NCBI GenBank assembly: GCA_021732175.1
Contig: JAKFVP010000096.1
Span: forward strand, 1 to 35,278
Direction of reading: 5' to 3'
Source: Bradyrhizobium sp.
Lineage (GTDB): Bacteria; Pseudomonadota; Alphaproteobacteria; Rhizobiales; Xanthobacteraceae
DNA: 35,278 nucleotides
The notes beneath the pieces were generated by a model. That model had not been told where the DNA came from. It worked only from the letters and a program-made list of their open reading frames with translations, and ran no database searches. Positions 15,272-25,061 of the stretch are shown one piece after another. The position numbers and the translations under genes are program-made. Numbering within the stretch: the stretch's first letter is position 1; each line of letters begins with the position of its first letter.

Positions 15272-16405
15272 ATGAAGCCGATCGCGTTGATCTCATTGAT
15301 TATTCTAGCAATAACTTACCCCGCAACGGCCGCGTCGCCATCCTACAAGCAGTCCGCGCCGCCGTCCTACCCAAAGTATCCGACCGCCGCGCCCGAAACG
15401 TTCTTCCAGGGAACATGTGAGAGCGATCCTGACGGGGCGAAGTTCGCGGAAAAAGTCTGTTACACCTCTTTCAAAAATCCCGGCGAAACCGTTTTCGCCC
15501 CCCGCTACCAGCCGCCGACCTGCGACAAATCCAGGCCGCTGAGCCCTGAGCAAAAAAGCATCCTGGCGAAGGCTTACAGCCGCGCGCCGGATTACATGAA
15601 GGGGAAGCTTTGCCGACTGACTCAAGTGTTTGTGACAGGATCTCAGTCAAAGGCCCCCATGGGATGGGGCCTCTGGCAAGGACCGGATCGGCTGCCGGGC
15701 AGCAAGAGCGTTTTCGTCGCCATTTCCGATCGGCAGCTGACGGGCAAGCAATCGTTTGTCGACGTCGAGAACCAGACCATCAGGGACCTTTTCGGGGCTG
15801 AGAACCCTGGACAGGGAAAAGGCCTGGTGCAGTTGAAGATGACAGCCGCCGTCCCGGATCCGGAGTTGGCAGTGCTGGCCGAACTCGCCCACGAACTGGG
15901 TCACGTGCTGATTGCCGATGCCAACATGGACGGCAACAGCCGTTATCATCCGCGGCGTAAAGTCAGCGGTCCGCCGAAGAACGACTGCTATCAAACAGCC
16001 TTTGTTCAGGCGTCATGGGATGAGAAGCGGTACAACAAGCATTTGCGGCGATGGGTCGACTTTGGCGAGCAGTACGGCAACAGGGCGAAGAATCCCGACC
16101 TCAAGTTCAGCCTGAAAAGTCTGAGGCGCGATGTACAACGAGGAAACGTCGAAGCTGCAAACCGACTGATCAAGAGCGTCTATTCCAGCAACGAGTTCGT
16201 CAGCGTCGCCGGAGCTGTCAACTCACAGGAAGACGCTGCCGAAGTGCTCAAGTACAAGATGTTGGGAGACGCGATGGGGAGTCAGAAGACCGGCTTTGAC
16301 GTGGATGGTCAATCCTTCAACGTGTTCGACGCTCTCAATTCCGGCGTCCTGCAAAGGAAGGTCCAATGCCTGAGTGACTTTGGATTCTTTTCCGGCCAGC
16401 CGTGA
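15272..16405 (+). CDS. Exported putative zinc metalloprotease (HExxH)
   Basis: The 377-residue product has a Sec signal (MKPIALISLIILAITYPATA) and a Pro/Ser/Tyr-rich linker. Its domain contains HELGH at 207-211 within ELAHELGHVLIADANMDG, the canonical zinc-binding and catalytic motif of metallopeptidases. A third zinc ligand is not evident by eye. Cysteines C49, C63, C84, C114 and two later ones could make disulfides. It is not a family I can name. AAGGAGG at 15258-15264 favours the ATG at 15272 over a GTG at 15266. It converges on the TfuA gene with 29 bases between them, so a functional link with the YcaO-TfuA locus is possible but unproven. Confidence 0.7.
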   Translation: MKPIALISLIILAITYPATAASPSYKQSAPPSYPKYPTAAPETFFQGTCESDPDGAKFAEKVCYTSFKNPGETVFAPRYQPPTCDKSRPLSPEQKSILAKAYSRAPDYMKGKLCRLTQVFVTGSQSKAPMGWGLWQGPDRLPGSKSVFVAISDRQLTGKQSFVDVENQTIRDLFGAENPGQGKGLVQLKMTAAVPDPELAVLAELAHELGHVLIADANMDGNSRYHPRRKVSGPPKNDCYQTAFVQASWDEKRYNKHLRRWVDFGEQYGNRAKNPDLKFSLKSLRRDVQRGNVEAANRLIKSVYSSNEFVSVAGAVNSQEDAAEVLKYKMLGDAMGSQKTGFDVDGQSFNVFDALNSGVLQRKVQCLSDFGFFSGQP

Positions 16406-16434
16406 GGGGATGTCGAGAAGTTAGCTCTTTCCGG

Positions 16435-17193
16435 TCAACGGATGGCGTGCGTCGCCAGGCCGCACGCCAACTCGATCCGCCGCCGGGCTTCCTCCCAGGC
16501 GAACGTGTGTGAAAACTCGTAAGAGACCTTCAGCGGGATGACGCCTCCGGCCATATGCGCCGTAATGGCCTGGAGCATTTCACTGGCGTCAATGCGCTTC
16601 TGATCTATTTTTCCGCCGGGAAGCCAGGCCGAGAACCGGCGAACGGCCTCCGGCGCGAGACCTTGCTCCGTCGCAACGTTCAGGATCGCCTCATACGTCC
16701 TGTCCTTGTAAAATAGGGATTTGCCGATCGAAACAAGTCTCGCCGCGAACGCGGGCTCTAAGATTCCGAGCTGGAGCGCGCGCTCGATCGTGGCACGCAC
16801 ATTGACCATGGCATCGGTGACCTGCACGTAGCCGGTCTCCGCGGGCCCGTGCAGCACGGCGACCTCGTCGTCATCGGTCAGTTGGCCGGCATGAAATTGG
16901 CGATAGATTTGACCGATACCCTTCATCCCGAAGTCGGTGAGCTCTGCGGCCCGCAACGCGCCAATACTGGCGGCGCCGTAGACATGGATGCCATGCGCCA
17001 TGGCCCAGAGGATTTCCTTGTGCCAGACCGTAGGCACGATTTCGAAATAACCATCGACCACGCCGATAATCGCCGGGCCGGACAAGGCAGCCGAATACAG
17101 ATCGCCCTGGCGCACCGGCGGTCGCCACGCGATTCCGGAGATCGGCGGATCGGGCGACGGCAGCGACGGCCCTGCAAAGATGATGGCATTCAT
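16435..17193 (-). CDS. tfuA: TfuA-like protein
   Basis: The 252-residue product matches the TfuA core: VYGAASIGALRAAELTDFGM at about 71-90, then KGIGQIYRQF and GQLTDDDEVAVLHGPAETGY at about 103-122. TfuA was named from the trifolitoxin cluster of Rhizobium. In YcaO-TfuA pairs it is thought to deliver sulfur to the YcaO enzyme for backbone thioamide formation, as shown for the McrA thioglycine pathway. The ATG at 17193 overlaps the YcaO stop as ATGA, so the two are translationally coupled. An ATG 22 codons upstream would overlap YcaO heavily and is unlikely. This is the last gene of the group. Confidence 0.9.
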   Translation of the reverse strand: MNAIIFAGPSLPSPDPPISGIAWRPPVRQGDLYSAALSGPAIIGVVDGYFEIVPTVWHKEILWAMAHGIHVYGAASIGALRAAELTDFGMKGIGQIYRQFHAGQLTDDDEVAVLHGPAETGYVQVTDAMVNVRATIERALQLGILEPAFAARLVSIGKSLFYKDRTYEAILNVATEQGLAPEAVRRFSAWLPGGKIDQKRIDASEMLQAITAHMAGGVIPLKVSYEFSHTFAWEEARRRIELACGLATHAIR

Positions 17194-18455
17194 ACGCTGC
17201 GACCGCTCAATTGTTGCGCTCGAGGACCCGCGACATAGTTGGAGTGATTGGAATCCCATTCGAGGCCGGGGATCACCACCTTGACGACGGGAATGCCAAA
17301 TTCCGGACGCGTGAGGTCCACTGCGACAACTCGCTCAATGCCGATCGCGCGCAATCGCTCGAGCTCCCATCGCAGGTCAATCGCGACGTCGTCCGTCCTG
17401 TGGCTGGGGATGTCTCGAAATGAGCGCACCCTGCCAGCTTGCGAAACGGCGTCGAGCAGGGCCGCGCCCAATTTCTGTTCCGTCGTTGCGGTGTAATCCG
17501 AAGCCGGAAGATCATCGCGAATGCCGGCGATATAAGTCAGCCTGACCTGCGCGGCCTCGGTCAGCGCCCGAGCAAGGGCAACGCCACGATCGGGATGACA
17601 ACCAGTCCCCCGAAATCTTCGTAGTGCGCTGGACTCGTCGTCGCCTTCAGTCGGGATGTCACAAACGAAGGCCGGAATTCCGACGTCAGACGTCACATCC
17701 CAAAGCCGCGGCCGTATTTGCGCAGCCTCGTACAATTCCAGCAGCGCCCGGCAATCTCCGTCGTCGATCGATCCCGCATCCAGATGGCGGCTCGAGCGCT
17801 CGCGAATGTTTCGAGCCTGCCACACCGCGACTGCGTCACGCTCGACAAGCTCACAAATTGCCGAGCTGACAGCTTCGACGAGATGATTGCCGGAAGCCAG
17901 TCCATTGGTGCCGGTGACGAAGTGGTGTTGCTCGATGTTGTGACGGGTCGCCAGCGTGTAGTCGGTATGCACGACGTCCCAGGGAACCCAACAGGCTTCG
18001 CGCGCGAGAAGATCGTAGCCCTCGATCCATCTTATTCTGGTTCGGTCGGGCACCGAAGTCTCACCGCCGGAGAGCAAGGCGGGCCGCACAACGCGGGCGT
18101 TCTCGGACAGCTCCAGAAAACTCGCCTCCACGGAACGTCCCGCGGGCTCTTCGGCATGAAACAATTCGATCGCCTCCATCAGCGCGGATGCGAGCGCCTG
18201 GGAAAGACCGAGCCCTTTGCCTTGGGAAACCGAAACCGAGCGCGAATTCGGGCGGACAGCGACTGTAACGGGAATTCCTATTCGATCGAGGCCTGTCACA
18301 TTGCCCAGACGAGTGATGCCGAATTGCCGTGCCTTGGGCGCGATCCGAGCCAGCGTATCGTCAGGCGAAACGACGCGGTGTGTGCCGCGCGTGAATCGCT
18401 TCAGAACCGGACCATCGAGCGCTTCGGCAAGTCCGGCAATTCTTGAATCCTGCAC
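17190..18455 (-). CDS. ycaO: YcaO-family ATP-dependent cyclodehydratase/thioamidase
   Basis: The 421-residue protein has the three YcaO ATP-binding motifs: QGKGLGLSQALASALMEAIE (E94, E97), EAVSSAICELVERD (E202, E205, R206) and GTGCHPDRGVALARALTEAA followed by Q303. It lacks the C-terminal PxPxP tail of azoline-forming YcaO proteins. The C-terminus ends SNYVAGPRAQQLSGRSV. YcaO enzymes activate backbone amides by phosphorylation. With TfuA the usual outcome is thioamide formation. The start is GTG at 18455, the only one possible after an in-frame TAA five codons upstream or less, with no clear ribosome site. The gene lies 44 bases after the Gly-rich exported protein and overlaps tfuA. Confidence 0.92.
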   Translation of the reverse strand: MQDSRIAGLAEALDGPVLKRFTRGTHRVVSPDDTLARIAPKARQFGITRLGNVTGLDRIGIPVTVAVRPNSRSVSVSQGKGLGLSQALASALMEAIELFHAEEPAGRSVEASFLELSENARVVRPALLSGGETSVPDRTRIRWIEGYDLLAREACWVPWDVVHTDYTLATRHNIEQHHFVTGTNGLASGNHLVEAVSSAICELVERDAVAVWQARNIRERSSRHLDAGSIDDGDCRALLELYEAAQIRPRLWDVTSDVGIPAFVCDIPTEGDDESSALRRFRGTGCHPDRGVALARALTEAAQVRLTYIAGIRDDLPASDYTATTEQKLGAALLDAVSQAGRVRSFRDIPSHRTDDVAIDLRWELERLRAIGIERVVAVDLTRPEFGIPVVKVVIPGLEWDSNHSNYVAGPRAQQLSGRSV

Positions 18456-18499
18456 GGATTAAAGCGATGCCCGGGAGGCAGGCTGCGATTGCAACGGAA

Positions 18500-18904
18500 T
18501 CACTTTCCGCCTTCCGACGGCTTCGGCTTGGATTTCGAGCTCCATCCGGCGGCACCGCCGCCACCGCCTGCGACGATCATGGAGCCGGTCGGAACAGAGA
18601 CCGTCTTTCCTGTGCCGCCTGCATCCCGCAAGAGCTTTCTCAAATACGCAGCCTCGGGCGTATCGCCCAAACGCAATTCTTCGAACGCGCCTCCGCGTTG
18701 GGAAACGTAAATCGTGTCGCCGTCGAGCCGAAGCGCAACTTCGTCCGACCGGGAAGCCGATTGTCCGGAGAGATCCGGCGTCAACTCCGGCGGCTTCGGT
18801 TGATCAGCCCGGGCATTGCCGCCAACCAGCACGCCGAGCCCGAGCATGAGCGCTCCCCAGGCCGGGATCCGCGACCAAATATTCTTCAGCATCGCGCGCG
18901 ACAT
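18500..18904 (-). CDS. Exported protein with Gly5 tail, upstream of ycaO-tfuA
   Basis: The 134-residue product starts with a Sec signal (MSRAMLKNIWSRIPAWGALM and on to VGGNARA, cleavage near residue 33). A mature domain follows with EVALRLDGDTIYVSQRGG and TPEAAYLRKLLRDAG, then a tail holding TGSMIVAGGGGGAAGWSSKS with five glycines at 113-117 and a basic end KPKPSEGGK. The ribosome site GAGGAGG six bases before the ATG at 18904 is strong. It is the first gene of a probable three-gene operon with ycaO and tfuA. A C-terminal glycine run next to a YcaO-TfuA pair makes it a candidate substrate. No family is recognised, and a signal peptide is unusual for a peptide modified in the cytoplasm. Confidence 0.7.
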   Translation of the reverse strand: MSRAMLKNIWSRIPAWGALMLGLGVLVGGNARADQPKPPELTPDLSGQSASRSDEVALRLDGDTIYVSQRGGAFEELRLGDTPEAAYLRKLLRDAGGTGKTVSVPTGSMIVAGGGGGAAGWSSKSKPKPSEGGK

Positions 18905-19063
18905 GGGATCCTCCTCGCATGAACAGCCGATAGGATAAGCCAATTGAACACGGCGGGCGGGCGGGAAGTCAAGTAAGCGGCTTCACACAGTTCGGGCTGA
19001 TGAACGACTTCCTGCGGCGGTTCGGAATCCCGCCGAGGGGCGCAAAAACGCCGCGAAAGTTAG

Positions 19064-20187
<1,124 letters not shown>

Positions 20188-20196
20188 GCCGCGGCT

Positions 20197-20319
20197 CACC
20201 TCTTCCCAACGGAGAGAGGTCGATTTGCGCCCGCGAATCGGGTCAGGGGGCGCCGACGCATCGATGGACTGCAACCCCTCACCCGGCGCTACGCGCCGAC
20301 CTCTCCCAAAGGGAGAGGT
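20197..20319. repeat. Dispersed palindromic repeat, copy 2
   Basis: The element starts CACCTCTTCCCAACGGAGAG and ends ACCTCTCCCAAAGGGAGAGG, with CGGCGCTACGCGCCG near the end. It matches copy 1 at 2402-2522 over the ends and much of the interior (GGTCGA.TTGCGC, AACCCCTC..CCCGGCGC). The copies differ in orientation-neutral details, as expected for an old dispersed family. It lies between obgE and the sulfatase-like gene, 56 bases before the latter's ATG. Confidence 0.8.
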
Positions 20320-20375
20320 TGTCATCATCCAATTGATAGCGCAGCATCTGACCCACAGGAAACGGCAGGGCGGGT

Positions 20376-22004
20376 ATGGCGCGCGCGAAGAACGTACTCT
20401 GGATCATGTGCGACCAGCTTCGCCATGACTATCTCGGCTGTACCGGCCACCCCACGCTGAAGACCCCGAACATCGACGCGATGGCGAAGCGCGGCGTGCG
20501 CTTCTCGCGGGCCTATGTGCAGTCGCCGATCTGCGGACCGTCGCGAATGTGCTTCTACACCGGCCGCTACATGCGCTCGCACGGCTCGCACTGGAACGGC
20601 TGGCCGCTGCGCGTGGGCGAACCGACGCTGGGCGATCACCTCAAGAAGATCGGCGTGCGCAACGTGCTTGTGGGCAAGACCCACATGGCGCCCGATCTCG
20701 AAGGGCTGAAGATGCTCGGCATCGCGCCTGATTCCATCATCGGCGTGCATGTCAGCGAATGCGGTTTTGAGCCCTATGAACGCGACGACGGGCTGCATCC
20801 GACGAACCGGCCGCGGCCGCGCTATGATGCATGGCTGCGCGAGAAGGGATTTGACGCGGAAAATCCCTGGGAGCACTGGGCCAATTCCGGCGCCGATGCT
20901 AGCGGCGAATTGCAGAACGGCTGGCTGCTGGTCCACGCGGACAAGGCCGCGCGCATTCCGGAAGAATTGTCCGAGACGCCCTACATGACGCGCCGCGCGA
21001 TGGATTTCATCAACGAGGCGGAAGGCGACGGGCGGCCGTGGTGCCTGCACCTCTCTTACATCAAGCCGCACTGGCCCTACATCGCGCCGGAGCCTTACGC
21101 GAGCATGTACGGGCCTGAGGACGTGATCCCGGCGATCCGCTCCGAGAAAGAACGGCAGGAAGCGCATCCGGTGTTCGCCGCATACATGGACATGCGCTAC
21201 TCCCGCAATATGTCGCGTGACGAGGCGCGGGAGAAGGTGATCCCGGCCTATATGGGCCTGATCACCCAGATCGACGACCAGATGGGCGTGTTGATGAAGT
21301 TCCTCGAAGAGCGCGGCCTGCTCGAGGACACCATGATCGTGTTCACGTCAGATCACGGCGATTATCTCGGCGATCACTGGATGGGCGAGAAGGACCTGTT
21401 CCACGACCAGTCGGCGCGGATACCGCTCATCATCATCGACCCCTCGAAGGAAGCGGATTCCACGCGCGGCACTGTGTGTGACGCGCTGGTCGAGGGCATC
21501 GATCTCGCGCCGACCTTCATCGATTATTTCGGCGGCACGCCGCCGGACCACATCCTCGAAGGCCGTTCGCTGATGCCGCTCTTGCGCGGCGAGAAACCGG
21601 CGTGGCGCAAGGTGCTGTTCTCCGAGTACGACTATTCCATGCAGCAGGTGCGGCGGACGCTGAACCAGCCGATCGAGCAGTGCCGGCTGTTCATGGTGTT
21701 CGACGGCCGCTGGAAATACATCCACGCGTCAGGCTTCCGGCCGATGCTGTATGACCTGGAAACCGACCCGCTGGAATTTGCCGATCGCGGCGACGACCCG
21801 GCCTGCGCCGAGGTCATTGCGCGGCTGCAAGCAGCGCTGTTCGACTGGGCGCTGCATCCGAAGATGCATATCACCACGCCGAATGCGAAGATCGCGGGCT
21901 ATGCCGACAGCGATCTGCAGGTCAAGGGCGGCATCCTGATCGGCATCTGGGACGAGGCTGAACTTGCCGCCATTCGCGCGCGTCTCGCCGCGCAATCGAA
22001 GTGA
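20376..22004 (+). CDS. Sulfatase-family hydrolase, phosphonate monoester hydrolase-like
   Basis: The 542-residue protein belongs to the alkaline phosphatase superfamily. D13 is in WIMCDQLRHDYLG, the formylglycine motif CGPSR begins at C53 (ICGPSRMCFYTGRYMRSHG), and D326 and H327 are in FTSDHGDYLGDHWMGEKDLF. The Cys-x-Pro-Ser-Arg motif would need a formylglycine-generating enzyme or an equivalent. The pattern LGDHWMGEKDLFHDQSARIP is shared by phosphonate monoester hydrolases of Rhizobium and by choline sulfatases. Phosphonate or sulfate ester specificity cannot be settled here. There is no signal peptide. The stop overlaps the ankyrin start (GTGA). Confidence 0.85.
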   Translation: MARAKNVLWIMCDQLRHDYLGCTGHPTLKTPNIDAMAKRGVRFSRAYVQSPICGPSRMCFYTGRYMRSHGSHWNGWPLRVGEPTLGDHLKKIGVRNVLVGKTHMAPDLEGLKMLGIAPDSIIGVHVSECGFEPYERDDGLHPTNRPRPRYDAWLREKGFDAENPWEHWANSGADASGELQNGWLLVHADKAARIPEELSETPYMTRRAMDFINEAEGDGRPWCLHLSYIKPHWPYIAPEPYASMYGPEDVIPAIRSEKERQEAHPVFAAYMDMRYSRNMSRDEAREKVIPAYMGLITQIDDQMGVLMKFLEERGLLEDTMIVFTSDHGDYLGDHWMGEKDLFHDQSARIPLIIIDPSKEADSTRGTVCDALVEGIDLAPTFIDYFGGTPPDHILEGRSLMPLLRGEKPAWRKVLFSEYDYSMQQVRRTLNQPIEQCRLFMVFDGRWKYIHASGFRPMLYDLETDPLEFADRGDDPACAEVIARLQAALFDWALHPKMHITTPNAKIAGYADSDLQVKGGILIGIWDEAELAAIRARLAAQSK

Positions 22005-22687
22005 TCCTGCGCATCCTCACGACCTTGCTTCTCGCGGTCGCGGCCGCCCTGCCCGCCTCCGCCCAGATTGCCCCGACGGCGGCCGAACTGCGCGCCTATG
22101 GCGGCCTGCACGCTGCCGCCGCCCGCGGCGACGTCGCCGAAATCGAAAAACGCATCGCTGCGGGTGAGAACAAGGAAGCGACCGACGACCGCGCGCGCAC
22201 GCCGCTGCATGTCGCGGCCTACCAGAAGCAGTACGACGCCGCCCGCGCCCTGATCCGGCTCGGCGCCGATCCGAACAAGCTGGAAATCGACCGCTACGAC
22301 ATCATCACCATTGCTTCTGTCGCGAACGACCTGCCGATGCTTCGTCTTGCGCTCGATGGCGGCGGCAATCCCAGGGCGGTCACCAGCCGCTACGACGGCA
22401 CCGCGCTGATTGCCGCGGCCCATCTCGGCCATGTCGAGGTGGTGCGCCTGCTGATCGCGGCCAAGGCGCCGCTCGATCACGTCAATAACCTGAAGTGGAC
22501 TGCGCTGATCGAATCCATCGTGCTCGGCGATGGCGGCAAGAACCACACCGAGACCCTGCGGGCGCTGGTCGAGGCCGGCGCCGACGTCAATCTGCCCGAT
22601 GGCAGCGGCGCGACGCCCTTGAGGCTGGCGCGAAGCCGCGGCTATCGCGAGATGGTCGCGATCCTGGAAAAGGCCGGGGCGAAGTAG
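22001..22687 (+). CDS. Exported ankyrin-repeat protein
   Basis: The 228-residue protein starts at a GTG that overlaps the preceding stop. It carries a Sec signal (MILRILTTLLLAVAAALPAS) and about four to five ankyrin repeats: LHAAAARGDVAEIEKRI, TPLHVAAYQKQYDAARALIR, TALIAAAHLGHVEVVRLLIA and ATPLRLARSRGYREMVAILE. Ankyrin repeats bind partner proteins, and periplasmic ones often protect or present enzymes such as catalase. Coupling to the sulfatase-like gene suggests a shared transcript, though that enzyme appears cytoplasmic, so the partner is unclear. It converges with the Bug-type gene, seven bases apart. Confidence 0.82.
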   Translation: MILRILTTLLLAVAAALPASAQIAPTAAELRAYGGLHAAAARGDVAEIEKRIAAGENKEATDDRARTPLHVAAYQKQYDAARALIRLGADPNKLEIDRYDIITIASVANDLPMLRLALDGGGNPRAVTSRYDGTALIAAAHLGHVEVVRLLIAAKAPLDHVNNLKWTALIESIVLGDGGKNHTETLRALVEAGADVNLPDGSGATPLRLARSRGYREMVAILEKAGAK

Positions 22688-22694
22688 CCGCAGA

Positions 22695-23663
22695 TCAGTT
22701 CGTGATCTTGTATCCCGTCGCCTTCACGATCGGTGCCCAGAACGCGATATCCGTGGCAAGCGCCTTGGTCAGCTCCTCCGGCGTCGAGCCGACCGGGATC
22801 AGCGTCACCGCGTTCAGCTTCTCCTTGATGTCGGGCCGGTTGAGGATCTCCGCCGCCGCTGCGCTGAGCTTCCTGGCGAAGTCCGGCGGCGAGCCGGCCG
22901 GCAGCCACATGCCATACCAGCCGTCCGCCACGAGATCGACGCCCGCCTCCTTCAGGTTCGGCACGTCAGGCAGGAATGGCGAACGCGTCGGGCCGCTCAC
23001 CGCGACGATACGGATGCCGCCGGCGCGGTGCTGCGTGATGGTGTCGGCCAGCGTCGTCACGCAAATCGGCAGATGGCCGCCGATGAGATCGTTGAGGATC
23101 GGCGCGGAGCCGCGATAGGCGACGCGGGTCATGGAAACGCCGAGCGCCTTTTCGAGCTGCCAGCCGGTGAAATGCGGAATGGTGCCGCTCGACGGCACGC
23201 CGTAGCTCGCCTTCGAAGGGTTCGCCTTGATCCATTCCACGAGCTGCTTGAAGTCGGTGACGCCGATCGAGGGACTCACGGCAACCACGAATTCGAAACG
23301 CGCCAGTTGCGAGACCGGCACGAAATCCTTTGCGGAGTCGTAGCTCGGCTCGTTCTCCACCATCGGCAGCAGATACATGGTCGGGCCCGTCGTCACCAGA
23401 ACGGTCGACGTATCGGGTGCGGAGCCCTTCACCGCACGGATGCCGATCAGCCCGTCGCCGCCGGTGCGGTTCTCGACAATGAATTTGCGGTCGAGCGCCG
23501 CCGGGAGATATTCGGCGAGCTGGCGGCACAGCATGTCGCCGCTGCCGCCGGCCGCGAAGGGAAAGATGATCTTGGTTAGCGGCCCCGATTGGGCCAGGGC
23601 CGGGGCAGCTTTCGCGGCAACCGATGCAGCCAGACCTCCGGCGATAAATTCACGACGATTCAT
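22695..23663 (-). CDS. Tripartite tricarboxylate transporter (Bug-type) solute-binding protein
   Basis: The 322-residue protein has a twin-arginine-like signal (MNRREFIAGGLAASVAAKAA then PALAQ) and the Bug/TctC pattern. This includes IIFPFAAGGSGDMLCRQLAE, VENRTGGDGLIGIRAVKGSA, the SYGVPSSGTIPHFTGWQLEK strand-turn region, and VAYRGSAPILNDLIGGHLPI. These periplasmic binders deliver carboxylates or aromatics to TctAB. No TctA or TctB gene is adjacent, which is common for the hugely expanded Bug family. The start at 23663, with GGGAGGGG before it, is preferred over an ATG at 23684. Confidence 0.9.
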   Translation of the reverse strand: MNRREFIAGGLAASVAAKAAPALAQSGPLTKIIFPFAAGGSGDMLCRQLAEYLPAALDRKFIVENRTGGDGLIGIRAVKGSAPDTSTVLVTTGPTMYLLPMVENEPSYDSAKDFVPVSQLARFEFVVAVSPSIGVTDFKQLVEWIKANPSKASYGVPSSGTIPHFTGWQLEKALGVSMTRVAYRGSAPILNDLIGGHLPICVTTLADTITQHRAGGIRIVAVSGPTRSPFLPDVPNLKEAGVDLVADGWYGMWLPAGSPPDFARKLSAAAAEILNRPDIKEKLNAVTLIPVGSTPEELTKALATDIAFWAPIVKATGYKITN

Positions 23664-23788
23664 GGCATCCCCTCCCGATTTCAACCCGCATTACACCAAA
23701 CCGGGCGGCGGTGGGAAATAACCTAGAAGTCGCGGGGGGCGCCTCCGGGCCGCTTGCACGGCCGGGCTGACTGCTGCAAAAGATCGCC

Positions 23789-24931
23789 ATGAAGGGCCCC
23801 GCGCTGAAGAATTTCCGCCGCATCGTCGTCAAGGTCGGATCGTCGCTGCTGATCGATTCCGCCAAGGGCGAACTGCGCGCGTCCTGGCTGAAGGCGCTGG
23901 CCGCTGATCTGGCCAAACTGCATGGCGAGGGCCGCGACGTGCTGGTGGTCTCCTCCGGCTCGATTGCGCTGGGGCGCGGCCGGCTGAAACTGCCGCGCGG
24001 CCCGCTCAAGCTCGAGGAGAGCCAGGGCGCCGCCGCCGTCGGCCAGATCGCGCTGGCGCGCATCTGGTCGGAAGTGCTGGGCGATCACGGCATCGGCGCA
24101 GGCCAAATCCTGGTGACCCTGCAGGACACCGAGGAGCGGCGGCGCTATCTCAATGCGCGCTCGACCATCGGCAAATTGCTGGAATGGCGCGCCGTGCCCG
24201 TCATCAACGAGAACGACACTGTCGCCACCACCGAAATCCGCTATGGCGACAATGATCGCCTCGCCGCGCGCGTAGCGACCATGGCGAGCGCCGATCTCCT
24301 CATCCTGCTGTCCGACATCGATGGTCTCTACACGGCGCCGCCGAACGCCAATCCGGACGCGAAGCTGATTCCGATCGTGGAGTCCGTCACCTCTGAAATC
24401 GAGGCGATGGCGGGCGCAGCGGAGTCCGAGCTGTCGCGCGGCGGCATGTACACCAAGATCGAGGCCGCGAAGATCGCGACCACGTCCGGCACGCACATGG
24501 TGATCGCGAGCGGCAAGATCGAGCATCCCTTGCAGGCGATCGCCGATGGCGGCCGCTGCACCTGGTTCCTGACACCGGCCAATCCCGTCACCGCGCGAAA
24601 GCGCTGGATCGCGGGCTCGCTGGAGCCAAAGGGCACGCTGACCATCGATGCCGGCGCCGTCGCAGCTCTGCGCCAGGGCAAGAGCCTGCTGCCGGCCGGC
24701 GTGATCCGGGTCGATGGCGCGTTCGCGCGCGGCGATGCCGTGATCGTGCGCGGGCCTGATACGCATGAGATCGGCCGCGGCCTCGTCGCCTATGACGTCG
24801 AGGACGCCGAGAAGATCAAGGGCCGCTCCTCAAAGGACGCCGCGATGATCCTGGGGATCAGCGGCCGGGCCGAGATGATCCACCGGGACGATCTGGTGGT
24901 CGGGCACGGCGGACCGGTGCCGGCCAAGTAG
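23789..24931 (+). CDS. proB: Glutamate 5-kinase
   Basis: The 380-residue enzyme phosphorylates glutamate in the first step of proline synthesis. It has the amino-acid-kinase domain ([13 protein letters not shown] at the N-terminus, [12 protein letters not shown], the [20 protein letters not shown] region) and a C-terminal PUA domain (about 285-370) as in long ProB proteins. The kinase part ends near the [16 protein letters not shown] stretch. The ATG lacks a Shine-Dalgarno sequence and sits in the same 14-base context (AAAGATCGCCATGA) as proA. proA follows 130 bases downstream. Confidence 0.97.
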   Translation: MKGPALKNFRRIVVKVGSSLLIDSAKGELRASWLKALAADLAKLHGEGRDVLVVSSGSIALGRGRLKLPRGPLKLEESQGAAAVGQIALARIWSEVLGDHGIGAGQILVTLQDTEERRRYLNARSTIGKLLEWRAVPVINENDTVATTEIRYGDNDRLAARVATMASADLLILLSDIDGLYTAPPNANPDAKLIPIVESVTSEIEAMAGAAESELSRGGMYTKIEAAKIATTSGTHMVIASGKIEHPLQAIADGGRCTWFLTPANPVTARKRWIAGSLEPKGTLTIDAGAVAALRQGKSLLPAGVIRVDGAFARGDAVIVRGPDTHEIGRGLVAYDVEDAEKIKGRSSKDAAMILGISGRAEMIHRDDLVVGHGGPVPAK

Positions 24932-25061
24932 GCCATTGGCCGACCTCGCAAATTCGGCCCTACGCCTGCCTGCCATTCCCCTTCCGCGCCTCGCCAAGAC
25001 GGTAATTTTCGTGCTAGGAGAAGGCCTTAACCGAAGGCCGAACACCCATACAAAGATCGCC

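Noticed and set aside
14970..15273. Other frames in the gap before the HExxH gene
   Set aside because: They lack ribosome sites and recognisable domains. Only the 50-codon frame was kept, as a weak candidate.
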